From Clostridia bacterium (GTDB lineage Bacteria; Bacillota; Clostridia; Oscillospirales; QAKW01): a stretch of DNA of 11,247 nt. The position numbers and the translations under genes are program-made. The notes below the pieces were generated by a model that saw only the letters and a program-made list of their open reading frames with translations, was not told where the DNA came from and did not search any database. Below, in pieces: positions 1 through 6,024 of this stretch (position 1 is the first letter of the stretch; each line of letters starts with the position of its first letter). Location: positions 1-11,247 of the forward strand of contig JAFSBD010000303.1 in NCBI GenBank assembly GCA_017442025.1, written 5' to 3'.

Positions 1-200
1 GTTCTATTGGCGTGATCATATCTACAGACCGTCCCTCGACCTGTCCTGCGCCTTTTATTATACACTATCCAGTTTTCATCTGTTGTGTGCGATGTTAAAT
101 CATGCAGTGTTCTGTGTCTTTTGTCTTCCTAAAGACAGGGGACGCTTCTGTATCTTGAAAAAACAAAATAATGCTTCACTTGCATCATTATGATGAAATA
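1..200. repeat. Non-coding left end with degenerate REP-like repeat fragments
   Basis: No credible gene is seen here. Three related short pieces occur. The minus strand of about 22-46 reads GACAGG, a 4-nt insertion, then GGGACGGTCTGTAGA. The plus strand at 134-153 reads GACAGGGGACGCTTCTGTAT. The plus strand at 109-127 reads GTTCTGTGTCTTTTGTCTT, like the tail of a third copy. The first two face each other as diverged inverted copies. From memory they resemble a GACAGGGGACGGTTCTGT-type repeat scattered through clostridial genomes and sometimes found near REP-associated (Y1/IS200-like) transposases. That identity is recall, not a database result, and no transposase gene is visible. Confidence 0.3.
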
Positions 201-233
201 AAAAGCCTTGAAGGGTAATCCTTCAAGGCTTTT
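201..233 (-). terminator. Intrinsic terminator of the AraC-family gene
   Basis: A perfect 14-bp inverted repeat (arms 201-214 and 220-233, 5-nt loop) begins 2 nt past the stop codon of the AraC-family gene. On the minus strand the arm ends in a run of five T, then ATTTC. The arm sequence AAAAGCCTTGAAGG is flanked by A and T runs, so it could also stop plus-strand transcription, but no plus-strand gene is visible upstream. Confidence 0.85.
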
Positions 234-235
234 GC

Positions 236-1081
236 TTATTTACGGTTGTTTTTACGGTATGTAATCGGGGATGTTCCGGCGATGGATTTAAAGACCTGGC
301 TGAAATAACTGCTGCTGTTGAACCCGACATTCAACGCCAGTTCGGTAATGGAAATATCGCGCTCCTGCAAGATCTCACAGGCCTTTTCGACGCGGATCTT
401 ATTGAGATACTCTTTGAAGCTTAAGGAAGTAAGCTGATGAAACAGGCGGGAAAAGTGGGAGGGGCTCATATAGGCGATTTTAGAGCATTGCTCCAAGGTG
501 ATATTTTCGTTGAAATGCTCCACGATATAGTTGATGGAGTTTTGCAGGCGAATATCGTTTTTTTCGGTCAGCGCCACTTCATGCCCCGGTTGGTTGGCGG
601 CACGGTGGAGCAGCAGGAGGATGCGGGTGATATGGTTTTTGATCATGCTCTTGGAATAATCATCCCGGGTATCAAATTCCTTTTGCAGCAGGCACATGAT
701 CTCCATCAGCTCTTCGCGGGTCTCTTCTTTGAGTTTTAAGGAGCGGGTATAAACAAAATCCGCAAGTTCCCGATATTCCTTGCAGATGGAATTCATCAGC
801 TTGGGGGTGATGTGGATGAGATACCGCTCATAGGGAAGGTCGGTATCCAAAGTGGCTTGATGGGGTTCGCCGTTTTTGATCAGCAAAACATCCCCCGGCG
901 TTAGGTCGCAGATCTTATTGGCAAGAAAATATTTTCGGTTGCCTCTGATGAGAAAATAAAACTCATAATCGTTATGATAATGGGGGGCTTTCATGCTGAA
1001 GCTATGCTCCATTGCGGTATGATACAGGCAACAATCGCCGTAGAGTTCATATCTTGTATCCAAAACGGTATAATTCTGCAT
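236..1081 (-). CDS. AraC/XylS-family transcriptional regulator with N-terminal cupin domain
   Basis: A 281-residue cytoplasmic DNA-binding regulator with the usual AraC layout and length. The N-terminal half carries a cupin-like sensor domain: HYHNDYEFYFLIRG at 34-47 and GDVLLIKNGEPHQ at 63-75, the two histidine-containing strands typical of sugar-sensing AraC proteins. The C-terminal 100 residues (about 178-277) hold two helix-turn-helix units, SPSHFSRLFHQL (206-217) and the conserved second unit ITELALNVGFNSSSYFSQVF (245-264), ending in SPITYRK. The ATG start is supported by AAAGGAGG 8-9 nt upstream and a promoter with a perfect -10. The gene stands alone with its own terminator. Proteins of this type usually activate nearby carbohydrate genes; the likely targets are the DUF4838/SGNH pair or the glmM fusion, but the ligand cannot be read from sequence. 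A 14-nt word in its promoter recurs in the DUF4838 promoter region. Confidence 0.93.
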   Translation of the reverse strand: MQNYTVLDTRYELYGDCCLYHTAMEHSFSMKAPHYHNDYEFYFLIRGNRKYFLANKICDLTPGDVLLIKNGEPHQATLDTDLPYERYLIHITPKLMNSICKEYRELADFVYTRSLKLKEETREELMEIMCLLQKEFDTRDDYSKSMIKNHITRILLLLHRAANQPGHEVALTEKNDIRLQNSINYIVEHFNENITLEQCSKIAYMSPSHFSRLFHQLTSLSFKEYLNKIRVEKACEILQERDISITELALNVGFNSSSYFSQVFKSIAGTSPITYRKNNRK

Positions 1082-1103
1082 GGCTTCACCCTCCTTTAAT
1101 AAA

Positions 1104-1131
1104 ATTATAGCATAGATTTATAAAAAAGCAA
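1104..1131 (-). promoter_or_regulatory. Sigma-A-type promoter of the AraC-family gene
   Basis: On the minus strand TTGCTT (1126-1131) is followed after 16 nt by a perfect TATAAT (1104-1109), about 22 nt before the start codon. The -35 is weak, as expected for an activated or autoregulated gene. The -35 overlaps the word AAGCAAGAAAATAT (plus strand 1126-1139), which recurs in the DUF4838 promoter region and may be a regulator site. Confidence 0.65.
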
Positions 1132-1210
1132 GAAAATATAAAAAATAAAGAAAAAACAGAGGATTATTTCTTTAAATTATAAAAAATATGCCATTTTATG
1201 GTTGGTATGA

Positions 1211-2845
1211 TTAAGAAAAAAGTTGTTTTTCTATAATTTCTGCAAGGGATTCGGCATACTTTTTGCAGCCTTCCAAGGATTCATATTCCACCATAATGCG
1301 GATTACCGGCTCGGTTCCGCTTTCGCGCAGGAGGATGCGGCCGTTTTTACCGATGCGTTCGGAAATCTCCTGCAACCCTTGCTGAACACGGGGATCGTTG
1401 AGGAGGGCGGCTTTATCGGTTACACGGATATTCAGGGTATATTGGGGAAGGTTAACGACCGGGCGGGCAAGCTGAGAGAGGGTGGATTTTTCGTCCCGCA
1501 TTTGCTCGGCGATCATAATGGCGGTCAGTAAGCCATCGCCGGTAGTGGCATATTTTTTCAAAATAATATGCCCCGATTGCTCCCCGCCCAGGCGGTAGCC
1601 GTTCTTTTGCATGCATTCATAGATGAACCGATCCCCCACCGAGGTACGCACGCATTGAATTCCTTCTTTTTCTAAAGCCCGAATCAGGCCGGTATTGGAC
1701 ATAACGGTGGCCACCACTGTATCCTGATCCAGCATTCCTCGCTTTTTGAGGCGGGTGGCGAGGATATAGAGGATGGAATCGCCATCGACGGGGTTGCCCA
1801 GCTCGTCCACAGCGATGCAACGGTCGGCATCGCCATCGAAGGCAAAGCCCACATCCAGGTGATGCTCCCGCACCAGCGCGCAGAGATTTTCAATATGGGT
1901 GGAACCGCAACCCTCATTGATGTTGAGTCCGTTGGGGGAGGCGCCGGTCAGATAGGTCTGAGCACCCAGGGCATCAAAGACGGCTTTGGCAACCATCCAG
2001 GATGAGCCGTTGGCACAGTCCAGCCCTACCCGCAGATTCTTATAGGAATGGGCCGCCACCGAGATCAGATAACCCATATAGCGGTTTCTGCCCGCCACAT
2101 AGTCGATGATCTCGCCCAAGCTCTCCCGCTTGGCCAGCGGAAGATCCTCCTCTTCAATGCCCAAAGCGGCGAGGTCGCCGTCGATATAGGCTTCGATCAG
2201 CGCGGCGGTGCGGTCATCCAGTTTTTCACCGAAGTGATTGACGATCTTAATGCCGTTATCATAATAGGGGTTATGGGAGGCGGTGATCATCACGCCGCAA
2301 TCAAATTCATCCTGGCGGGTAACGTAAGATACGCTGGGGGTGGTGGTAACATGGAGCATATAGGCATCGGCACCCGAGGCGGTGATACCGGCAACAATGG
2401 AGTATTCCAGCATATAGCTGGAGCGGCGGGTGTCCTTTCCAATCACAATGCGGGGCTTATGATTAGGTTTGGTGCAACCCGAAAGGGGGCTGGAAAAATA
2501 CCATCCTAAAAAACGCCCGATGCGGTAGACCTGCATGGAGGTCAGGGTTTCGTTGGCCTCTCCGCGAAAACCGTCGGTTCCGAAGTATTTATTTTTAGAG
2601 AGGGCACTGAAATCAATGTTGGGTACGGCAGGGTAGGGGTGCAGTTCTTCCTCCTGATGGAGAAGCTGATCGGCAGAGATGGAAAAAAGCTCACAGATCT
2701 GCAGGATCTTATCGATCTGGGGCAAGGATTGGTCCATCTCCCATTTGGAAACAGACTGCCGCGATACCGAAAGTTTTTCGGCAAATTGCTCCTGGGACAT
2801 TTTAGCGGATGTGCGTAATAATACGATTTTTTCTCCGATGGTCAT
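1211..2845 (-). CDS. glmM: XRE-family DNA-binding domain fused to phosphoglucosamine mutase (GlmM)
   Basis: A 544-residue fusion. Residues 1-65 are an XRE/Cro-type helix-turn-helix (MSQEQFAEKLSVSRQSVSKW, 16-35). After a short linker a full alpha-D-phosphohexomutase follows from about 86: FGTDGFRG at 88-95, active-site TASHNP at 188-193 (Ser190 would carry the phosphate), Mg-binding DGDADR at 337-342, sugar loop GEQSGH at 421-426 and phosphate-binding RESGTEP at 507-513. GEQSGH rather than GEMSGH fits GlmM, which makes glucosamine-1-phosphate from glucosamine-6-phosphate for UDP-GlcNAc and peptidoglycan. Standard GlmM is about 445-450 residues, so the enzyme part is full length and every key motif is present. 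Only one frame and no stop separate the parts, so this is a true fusion. The gene is alone, without the cdaA-cdaR genes that often precede glmM in Bacillota. Inferred role: enzyme plus sugar-phosphate-responsive regulator, possibly autoregulatory. No convincing terminator follows, so read-through into the AraC gene is possible. Confidence 0.92.
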   Translation of the reverse strand: MTIGEKIVLLRTSAKMSQEQFAEKLSVSRQSVSKWEMDQSLPQIDKILQICELFSISADQLLHQEEELHPYPAVPNIDFSALSKNKYFGTDGFRGEANETLTSMQVYRIGRFLGWYFSSPLSGCTKPNHKPRIVIGKDTRRSSYMLEYSIVAGITASGADAYMLHVTTTPSVSYVTRQDEFDCGVMITASHNPYYDNGIKIVNHFGEKLDDRTAALIEAYIDGDLAALGIEEEDLPLAKRESLGEIIDYVAGRNRYMGYLISVAAHSYKNLRVGLDCANGSSWMVAKAVFDALGAQTYLTGASPNGLNINEGCGSTHIENLCALVREHHLDVGFAFDGDADRCIAVDELGNPVDGDSILYILATRLKKRGMLDQDTVVATVMSNTGLIRALEKEGIQCVRTSVGDRFIYECMQKNGYRLGGEQSGHIILKKYATTGDGLLTAIMIAEQMRDEKSTLSQLARPVVNLPQYTLNIRVTDKAALLNDPRVQQGLQEISERIGKNGRILLRESGTEPVIRIMVEYESLEGCKKYAESLAEIIEKQLFS

Positions 2846-2876
2846 ACTTTCCCTCTTTTCATATTTACTCTAACCT

Positions 2877-2905
2877 ATCATACTCCCCGTTTTTCAAAAA
2901 AGCAA
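2877..2905 (-). promoter_or_regulatory. Promoter of the XRE-GlmM fusion gene
   Basis: On the minus strand TTGCTT (2900-2905), a 17-nt spacer and TATGAT (2877-2882) sit about 32 nt before the ATG. The -35 and the start of the spacer, TTGCTTTTTT, are identical to those of the AraC-family promoter. The ribosome site AGAGGG before the ATG is only moderate. Confidence 0.6.
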
Positions 2906-2928
2906 ACAACTAAACTTTGAATTTTTAT

Positions 2929-2943
2929 GCAACCGTAGGTTGC
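2929..2943. promoter_or_regulatory. 15-nt inverted repeat upstream of the XRE-GlmM promoter (candidate operator)
   Basis: The perfect dyad GCAACC-GTA-GGTTGC lies 23 nt upstream of the fusion gene's -35 element. It sits just beyond the DUF4838 terminator. It could be a binding site for the XRE domain of the fusion protein, or a small second hairpin of the terminator region. No other copy was noticed in the non-coding gaps of the window. Confidence 0.4.
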
Positions 2944-2944
2944 G

Positions 2945-2979
2945 AAAAAAGCGCCTGCGCATAATTTATGCGCAGGCGC
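2945..2979 (-). terminator. Strong intrinsic terminator of the DUF4838 gene
   Basis: A perfect GC-rich dyad (arms GCGCCTGCGCATAA and its complement, 2951-2979, 1-nt centre or a slightly larger loop) begins 6 nt past the DUF4838 stop codon. On the minus strand it is followed by six T (2945-2950). It separates the DUF4838 transcript from the promoter of the XRE-GlmM gene. Confidence 0.9.
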
Positions 2980-2985
2980 AGGTTT

Positions 2986-4776
2986 TTATACAGGGATAAT
3001 ATGGTCGGGCTTGCTCCAGCGGTTGATCGGCTGGTCGAAGTGCAGGTTTTCAATATCGCTCACTGGCACGCTTTCGGTAGCGTAATTCACGCCGTGGCGC
3101 AGCATCTTTTCCGCCAAAGCGCGGTTTCCGGCGCGGTAGGTTTCCATTGCTTGCTTGAGGTCGGGATGACGGTTTTTATACATCATCTCAAGCCGTTCAA
3201 AACCGTAGAGAGACTGAAGGTATCCGATCTGGAGGGAGGCACGCTCTATATGCTCTTGCAGAAGGGGATCGCTTTCCGCGTCCATTGCGGCGGCAAAAAG
3301 CTGCTCTCCTTCGAGGATAAAGGGATGGGGCAGGAGTCGATCGCCTTCTTTGCGGTTTGGAAATTCCCGGGGCTGGAGTTCATAGGTGGTAACGTGCAGG
3401 TCTTTGGTGTATTCCAGCCCCAAGCGGATGTATTCTTTAATGAAGGGTGCGCCCTTGCCGTAGTAATCATCGATAAATTCTTCGGTGATGCGACGGTATT
3501 CCTTATCGCTCATATAAGGGTCCCACATCAGCTTGGTCAGCAGATAGCTTCGCAGTTCGCCAAATTCTCCGCTGAAGGAGGCGGCGTTGCCCTGGCAGAA
3601 GAGATATTTGGCGTTATGCTCGGCAAAGAAACGGATATTTTTGCGCAGCACCTCGAAGTTGGGGTGGAACATACAGTAGTTTTTGAAATTGGTATTATAA
3701 TCCCAAATCGCCAGATGGGGCGTCAGCTTACTCCATTTCTCCAAGAGAAGAGGGAAGTTTTCGGCGGGGACATGGTCATCCCCCACCGTTCCGCATTCCT
3801 CTAAGGGATGGCGAAAGCAGGATTCGATAGAGCAAAGCTCAACGATGAGGTTTTCGGGCAAGGTGATATTTTGGGGCGGTTGGCGGGTAAACCGATAGGC
3901 GAAGGTATGGAATAGGAGATCAGGATAGTCCGCCTTGAGATCCTCCGCCAGCCGTTTGATCAGCAAAATCCAGGAGCCTGCATAACTTCCTGTTTCTTCC
4001 AAAATCCTTTTGCACTTCGCGCATTCGCAACCCTTACTCCAGCGGTGGGTATCGTTTTGGGAGACGGAAACGATCTTTGCCTCGGGATCGGCCTGCAAAA
4101 ATTTACGCAGGTTCTTTAAAATGGTTTGATAGACCTTCTCATCCGAAAGGCAGGGCTGAATGTCGATATGGCTGCCGGTCATTTCGGCCAGGGTATAGAT
4201 GGTATGGCATTCGCAGTCTTCGCAATAGTGCAGGCGCATCCCGTATTTTTTATCCATCGTTATCCCGCTCTTGCGGTAGTTGACCTTGCGCTTGGCGCAA
4301 AGCTCATCGCTCTTTTGATATTCATACCAATAGAGGGAACGATAGGGAAAGCCCGGTTTTTGGGTTTCGTCGATGGATGGGAGGGAAATGCTCTCATTTT
4401 GGGGGATCTTTTCAAAGCAGGAGGTATAGAAACGGCATCCCAGATACTTTTCCAAAAATTCATAAACGGCATAGAGGACACCGTAGGCATCTCCGCCTGC
4501 GAGATAGATCTTTTTCCCTTCGGTGCGGATGGTGAACCCATTGATGCCGAGGCCTTCGCAATCGATTTCGGCGGGGAATCCGCGATTGGTTTGCCCCAAG
4601 AGGATCTCATAGGGGCTTTCAGGGCGGTCATCGGTGAAAAAGGGTAATTTTACACCGCTTATTTTCTCCAAATAACCTGAAAGTTCCTCGGCGGCCAGCC
4701 GAATCGGCGCGTCGGCTGTGCTTGAAAAAATAATGGAATAGGTGGATTTGCGATTCTGAATCAGTTGAATATTCAT
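2986..4776 (-). CDS. DUF4838 domain protein with alpha-glucuronidase-like N-terminal domain
   Basis: A 596-residue glycoside-hydrolase-like protein. Residues 1-125 form the small alpha/beta domain seen before GH20/GH67-type barrels (AAEELSGYLEKISGVKLPFF at 28-47 and GGDAYGVLYAVYEFLEKYLG at 94-113). Residues about 140-450 match the DUF4838 barrel as I know it: SVSQNDTHRW at 237-246 followed by CECAKC at 250-255, and GEFGELRSYLLTKLMWDPYM at 403-422. The rest is helical. There is no signal peptide, so it is predicted cytoplasmic. DUF4838 has no settled activity to my knowledge; action on a uronic-acid or amino-sugar glycan is inference. An extra cysteine group, C185, C188, C190 with H191, together with C250, C252 and C255, could bind a metal. 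The ATG start has GGGGGA about 10 nt upstream and a good promoter. It is transcribed away from the SGNH esterase gene, a likely partner. Confidence 0.85.
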   Translation of the reverse strand: MNIQLIQNRKSTYSIIFSSTADAPIRLAAEELSGYLEKISGVKLPFFTDDRPESPYEILLGQTNRGFPAEIDCEGLGINGFTIRTEGKKIYLAGGDAYGVLYAVYEFLEKYLGCRFYTSCFEKIPQNESISLPSIDETQKPGFPYRSLYWYEYQKSDELCAKRKVNYRKSGITMDKKYGMRLHYCEDCECHTIYTLAEMTGSHIDIQPCLSDEKVYQTILKNLRKFLQADPEAKIVSVSQNDTHRWSKGCECAKCKRILEETGSYAGSWILLIKRLAEDLKADYPDLLFHTFAYRFTRQPPQNITLPENLIVELCSIESCFRHPLEECGTVGDDHVPAENFPLLLEKWSKLTPHLAIWDYNTNFKNYCMFHPNFEVLRKNIRFFAEHNAKYLFCQGNAASFSGEFGELRSYLLTKLMWDPYMSDKEYRRITEEFIDDYYGKGAPFIKEYIRLGLEYTKDLHVTTYELQPREFPNRKEGDRLLPHPFILEGEQLFAAAMDAESDPLLQEHIERASLQIGYLQSLYGFERLEMMYKNRHPDLKQAMETYRAGNRALAEKMLRHGVNYATESVPVSDIENLHFDQPINRWSKPDHIIPV

Positions 4777-4791
4777 CTTCTTTTTCCCCCA

Positions 4792-4805
4792 ATATTTTCT
4801 TGCTT
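4792..4805 (-). promoter_or_regulatory. 14-nt word shared with the AraC-gene promoter (candidate regulator site)
   Basis: The minus strand here reads AAGCAAGAAAATAT, identical to plus-strand 1126-1139 over the -35 of the AraC-family gene. It lies just downstream of the DUF4838 -10, so a bound protein could block or adjust transcription. The sequence is A+T-rich, so a chance match is possible. Confidence 0.3.
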
Positions 4806-4817
4806 AAAGCATAGCAA
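4800..4817. promoter_or_regulatory. Inverted repeats over the DUF4838 -10 region (candidate operator)
   Basis: Two nested dyads lie here: TGCTT-A-AAGCA (4801-4811) and TTGCT (4800-4804) with AGCAA (4813-4817). They overlap the -10 hexamer and initial transcribed region of the DUF4838 promoter. This is a plausible place for a repressor. Confidence 0.35.
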
Positions 4818-4836
4818 AGTAAAAATGAAATGTCAA
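4808..4836 (-). promoter_or_regulatory. Promoter of the DUF4838 gene
   Basis: On the minus strand a perfect TTGACA (4831-4836) is followed after 17 nt by TATGCT (4808-4813), about 31 nt before the start codon. This is a strong sigma-A match. It lies back to back with the SGNH promoter, with the two -35 boxes 11 nt apart. Confidence 0.8.
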
Positions 4837-4847
4837 TAAAAAATGGG

Positions 4848-4875
4848 TTGACTTTTATAGTATTATTGTTATACT
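4848..4875 (+). promoter_or_regulatory. Promoter of the SGNH hydrolase gene
   Basis: TTGACT (4848-4853), a 16-nt spacer and TATACT (4870-4875) precede GGAGG (4891-4895) and the ATG at 4906. With the opposing TTGACA at 4831-4836 the two -35 boxes form an inverted repeat, so one bound protein could affect both directions. Confidence 0.8.
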
Positions 4876-4905
4876 GAAATCATAAAATCGGGAGGAATTA
4901 TAAAA

Positions 4906-5994
4906 ATGCGTTTAGAAGATATTGATCCGAATTTTAAAATTACAACAACCCTTGATGAGCCGGATATGGAGTGGTATGATCCCCGTAAGGCACCGTTGGC
5001 ACTCCATGGGGTTTATTATAATGAGGAGCATGGGCAGTATATGCGCCTGCCTTGGTCGGTCAGCGAAAAATTTGACGGCGGATCCATGAACCACGGCATT
5101 ACTTATTGTCAGGTAAAAACGGCGGGCGGCAGAGTTCGCTTCCGCACCGATTCTTCCTTTATCGCCCTCTTTATCAAATCGCCCGGCGGCCCTTCGGCTT
5201 CCCATATGGCCAAAACCTGCAAGTCGGGCTTTGACCTTTACCGCCGCTTAGACGGGCAGGAGCGGGAATATTATGTTAATACCTTTATCCCGCCCATTCA
5301 AACGATTGAAGAATATACGCTCTCCTTTCCGTTGGATGGGCAGATGGCGGATTATACCATCAATATGCCGCTCTACGATCAGGTTTATGATTTTTATATC
5401 GGCCTGAAAAAGGATGCAAAGGTGGAGCCTGTCGCTGTTGCTTACCGCAATGAAAAGCCGGTCGTTTTTTATGGCTCTTCCATCACCCAAGGAGGATGCG
5501 CATCCCGCCCGGGTACCGCCTATGAGGCGATGATCTCCCGCCAATTCAATTTGGATTATATCAATTTGGGTTTTTCGGGTAACGCCAAGGGCGAGCCGGA
5601 GCTGGCGGAATATATCGCATCTCTGCCGATGGAGGCCTTTGTTTGCGATTATGATCATAACGCTCCCTCTTTGGAGCATCTGCAGAAAACCCTGCCCGGT
5701 TTCTACCGCATTATAAGGGAAAAGCATCCCGATCTTCCTGTTATATTTATTACTAAGCCCGATATCCTGATCAAGCCCGAGGCCTGCACACCTCGCCGCG
5801 ATTTTATCCGCTCGGTTTATGAAGAGGCGAAGGCAAGGGGAGAGAACGTTTACTTTATCCCCGGCGAGGAATTATTTGAAGGGGATAATTGGGACGATTG
5901 CACCGTGGATCGCACCCACCCCAACGATCTTGGTTTTTACCGCATGGCCAAGCGCATCGGCGCGGAGCTGGCGATCGCATTAAACTTAGAATAA
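4906..5994 (+). CDS. SGNH/GDSL-family esterase with GxDLY N-terminal domain
   Basis: A 362-residue two-domain hydrolase. Residues about 20-175 form a beta-rich N-terminal domain containing GFDLY (108-112), the GxDLY signature found ahead of SGNH esterase domains. The catalytic domain follows: YGSSITQGG at 189-197 with nucleophile Ser192 (GSSI in place of GDSL), NLGFSGNAKG at 220-229 with an oxyanion glycine, CDYDHN at 247-252 supplying the block III asparagine, and DRTHPN at 335-340 giving the Asp335/His338 pair. All catalytic positions are thus present. It has no signal peptide and is predicted cytoplasmic. Family members remove acetyl or other acyl groups from carbohydrates; the substrate here is unknown. 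It is divergent from the DUF4838 gene, so deacylation followed by glycan cleavage is a reasonable guess. The start is fixed by GGAGG 10 nt upstream and a strong promoter. Confidence 0.9.
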   Translation: MRLEDIDPNFKITTTLDEPDMEWYDPRKAPLALHGVYYNEEHGQYMRLPWSVSEKFDGGSMNHGITYCQVKTAGGRVRFRTDSSFIALFIKSPGGPSASHMAKTCKSGFDLYRRLDGQEREYYVNTFIPPIQTIEEYTLSFPLDGQMADYTINMPLYDQVYDFYIGLKKDAKVEPVAVAYRNEKPVVFYGSSITQGGCASRPGTAYEAMISRQFNLDYINLGFSGNAKGEPELAEYIASLPMEAFVCDYDHNAPSLEHLQKTLPGFYRIIREKHPDLPVIFITKPDILIKPEACTPRRDFIRSVYEEAKARGENVYFIPGEELFEGDNWDDCTVDRTHPNDLGFYRMAKRIGAELAIALNLE

Positions 5995-5995
5995 T

Positions 5996-6024
5996 AAAAA
6001 AGAGCCCCATCGGGGCTCTTTTTT
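5996..6024. terminator. Bidirectional terminator shared by convergent genes
   Basis: A perfect 13-bp stem (arms 5996-6008 and 6012-6024, loop ATC) has a GAGCCCC core flanked by six A and six T, so it can stop transcription from both sides. It begins 1 nt after the SGNH stop codon. The TAA of the opposing 976-residue gene (6023-6025) lies partly inside the stem. Confidence 0.9.

Noticed and set aside
1141..1210. Terminator after the XRE-GlmM gene
   Set aside because: Only a weak A/T hairpin without a following T run is seen, so no terminator is called.
2048..2509. 153-codon open frame on the plus strand
   Set aside because: Opposite the catalytic half of GlmM, whose conserved motifs prove the minus strand is coding.
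2846..2985. glmS-type ribozyme or other riboswitch before the glmM fusion
   Set aside because: The leader after the predicted transcription start is only about 25 nt, too short, and the larger hairpin belongs to the DUF4838 terminator.
2968..3804. 278-codon open frame on the plus strand
   Set aside because: It lies entirely opposite the DUF4838 gene, begins within its terminator, has no ribosome site or promoter and shows no family resemblance; it is a by-product of codon use on the other strand.
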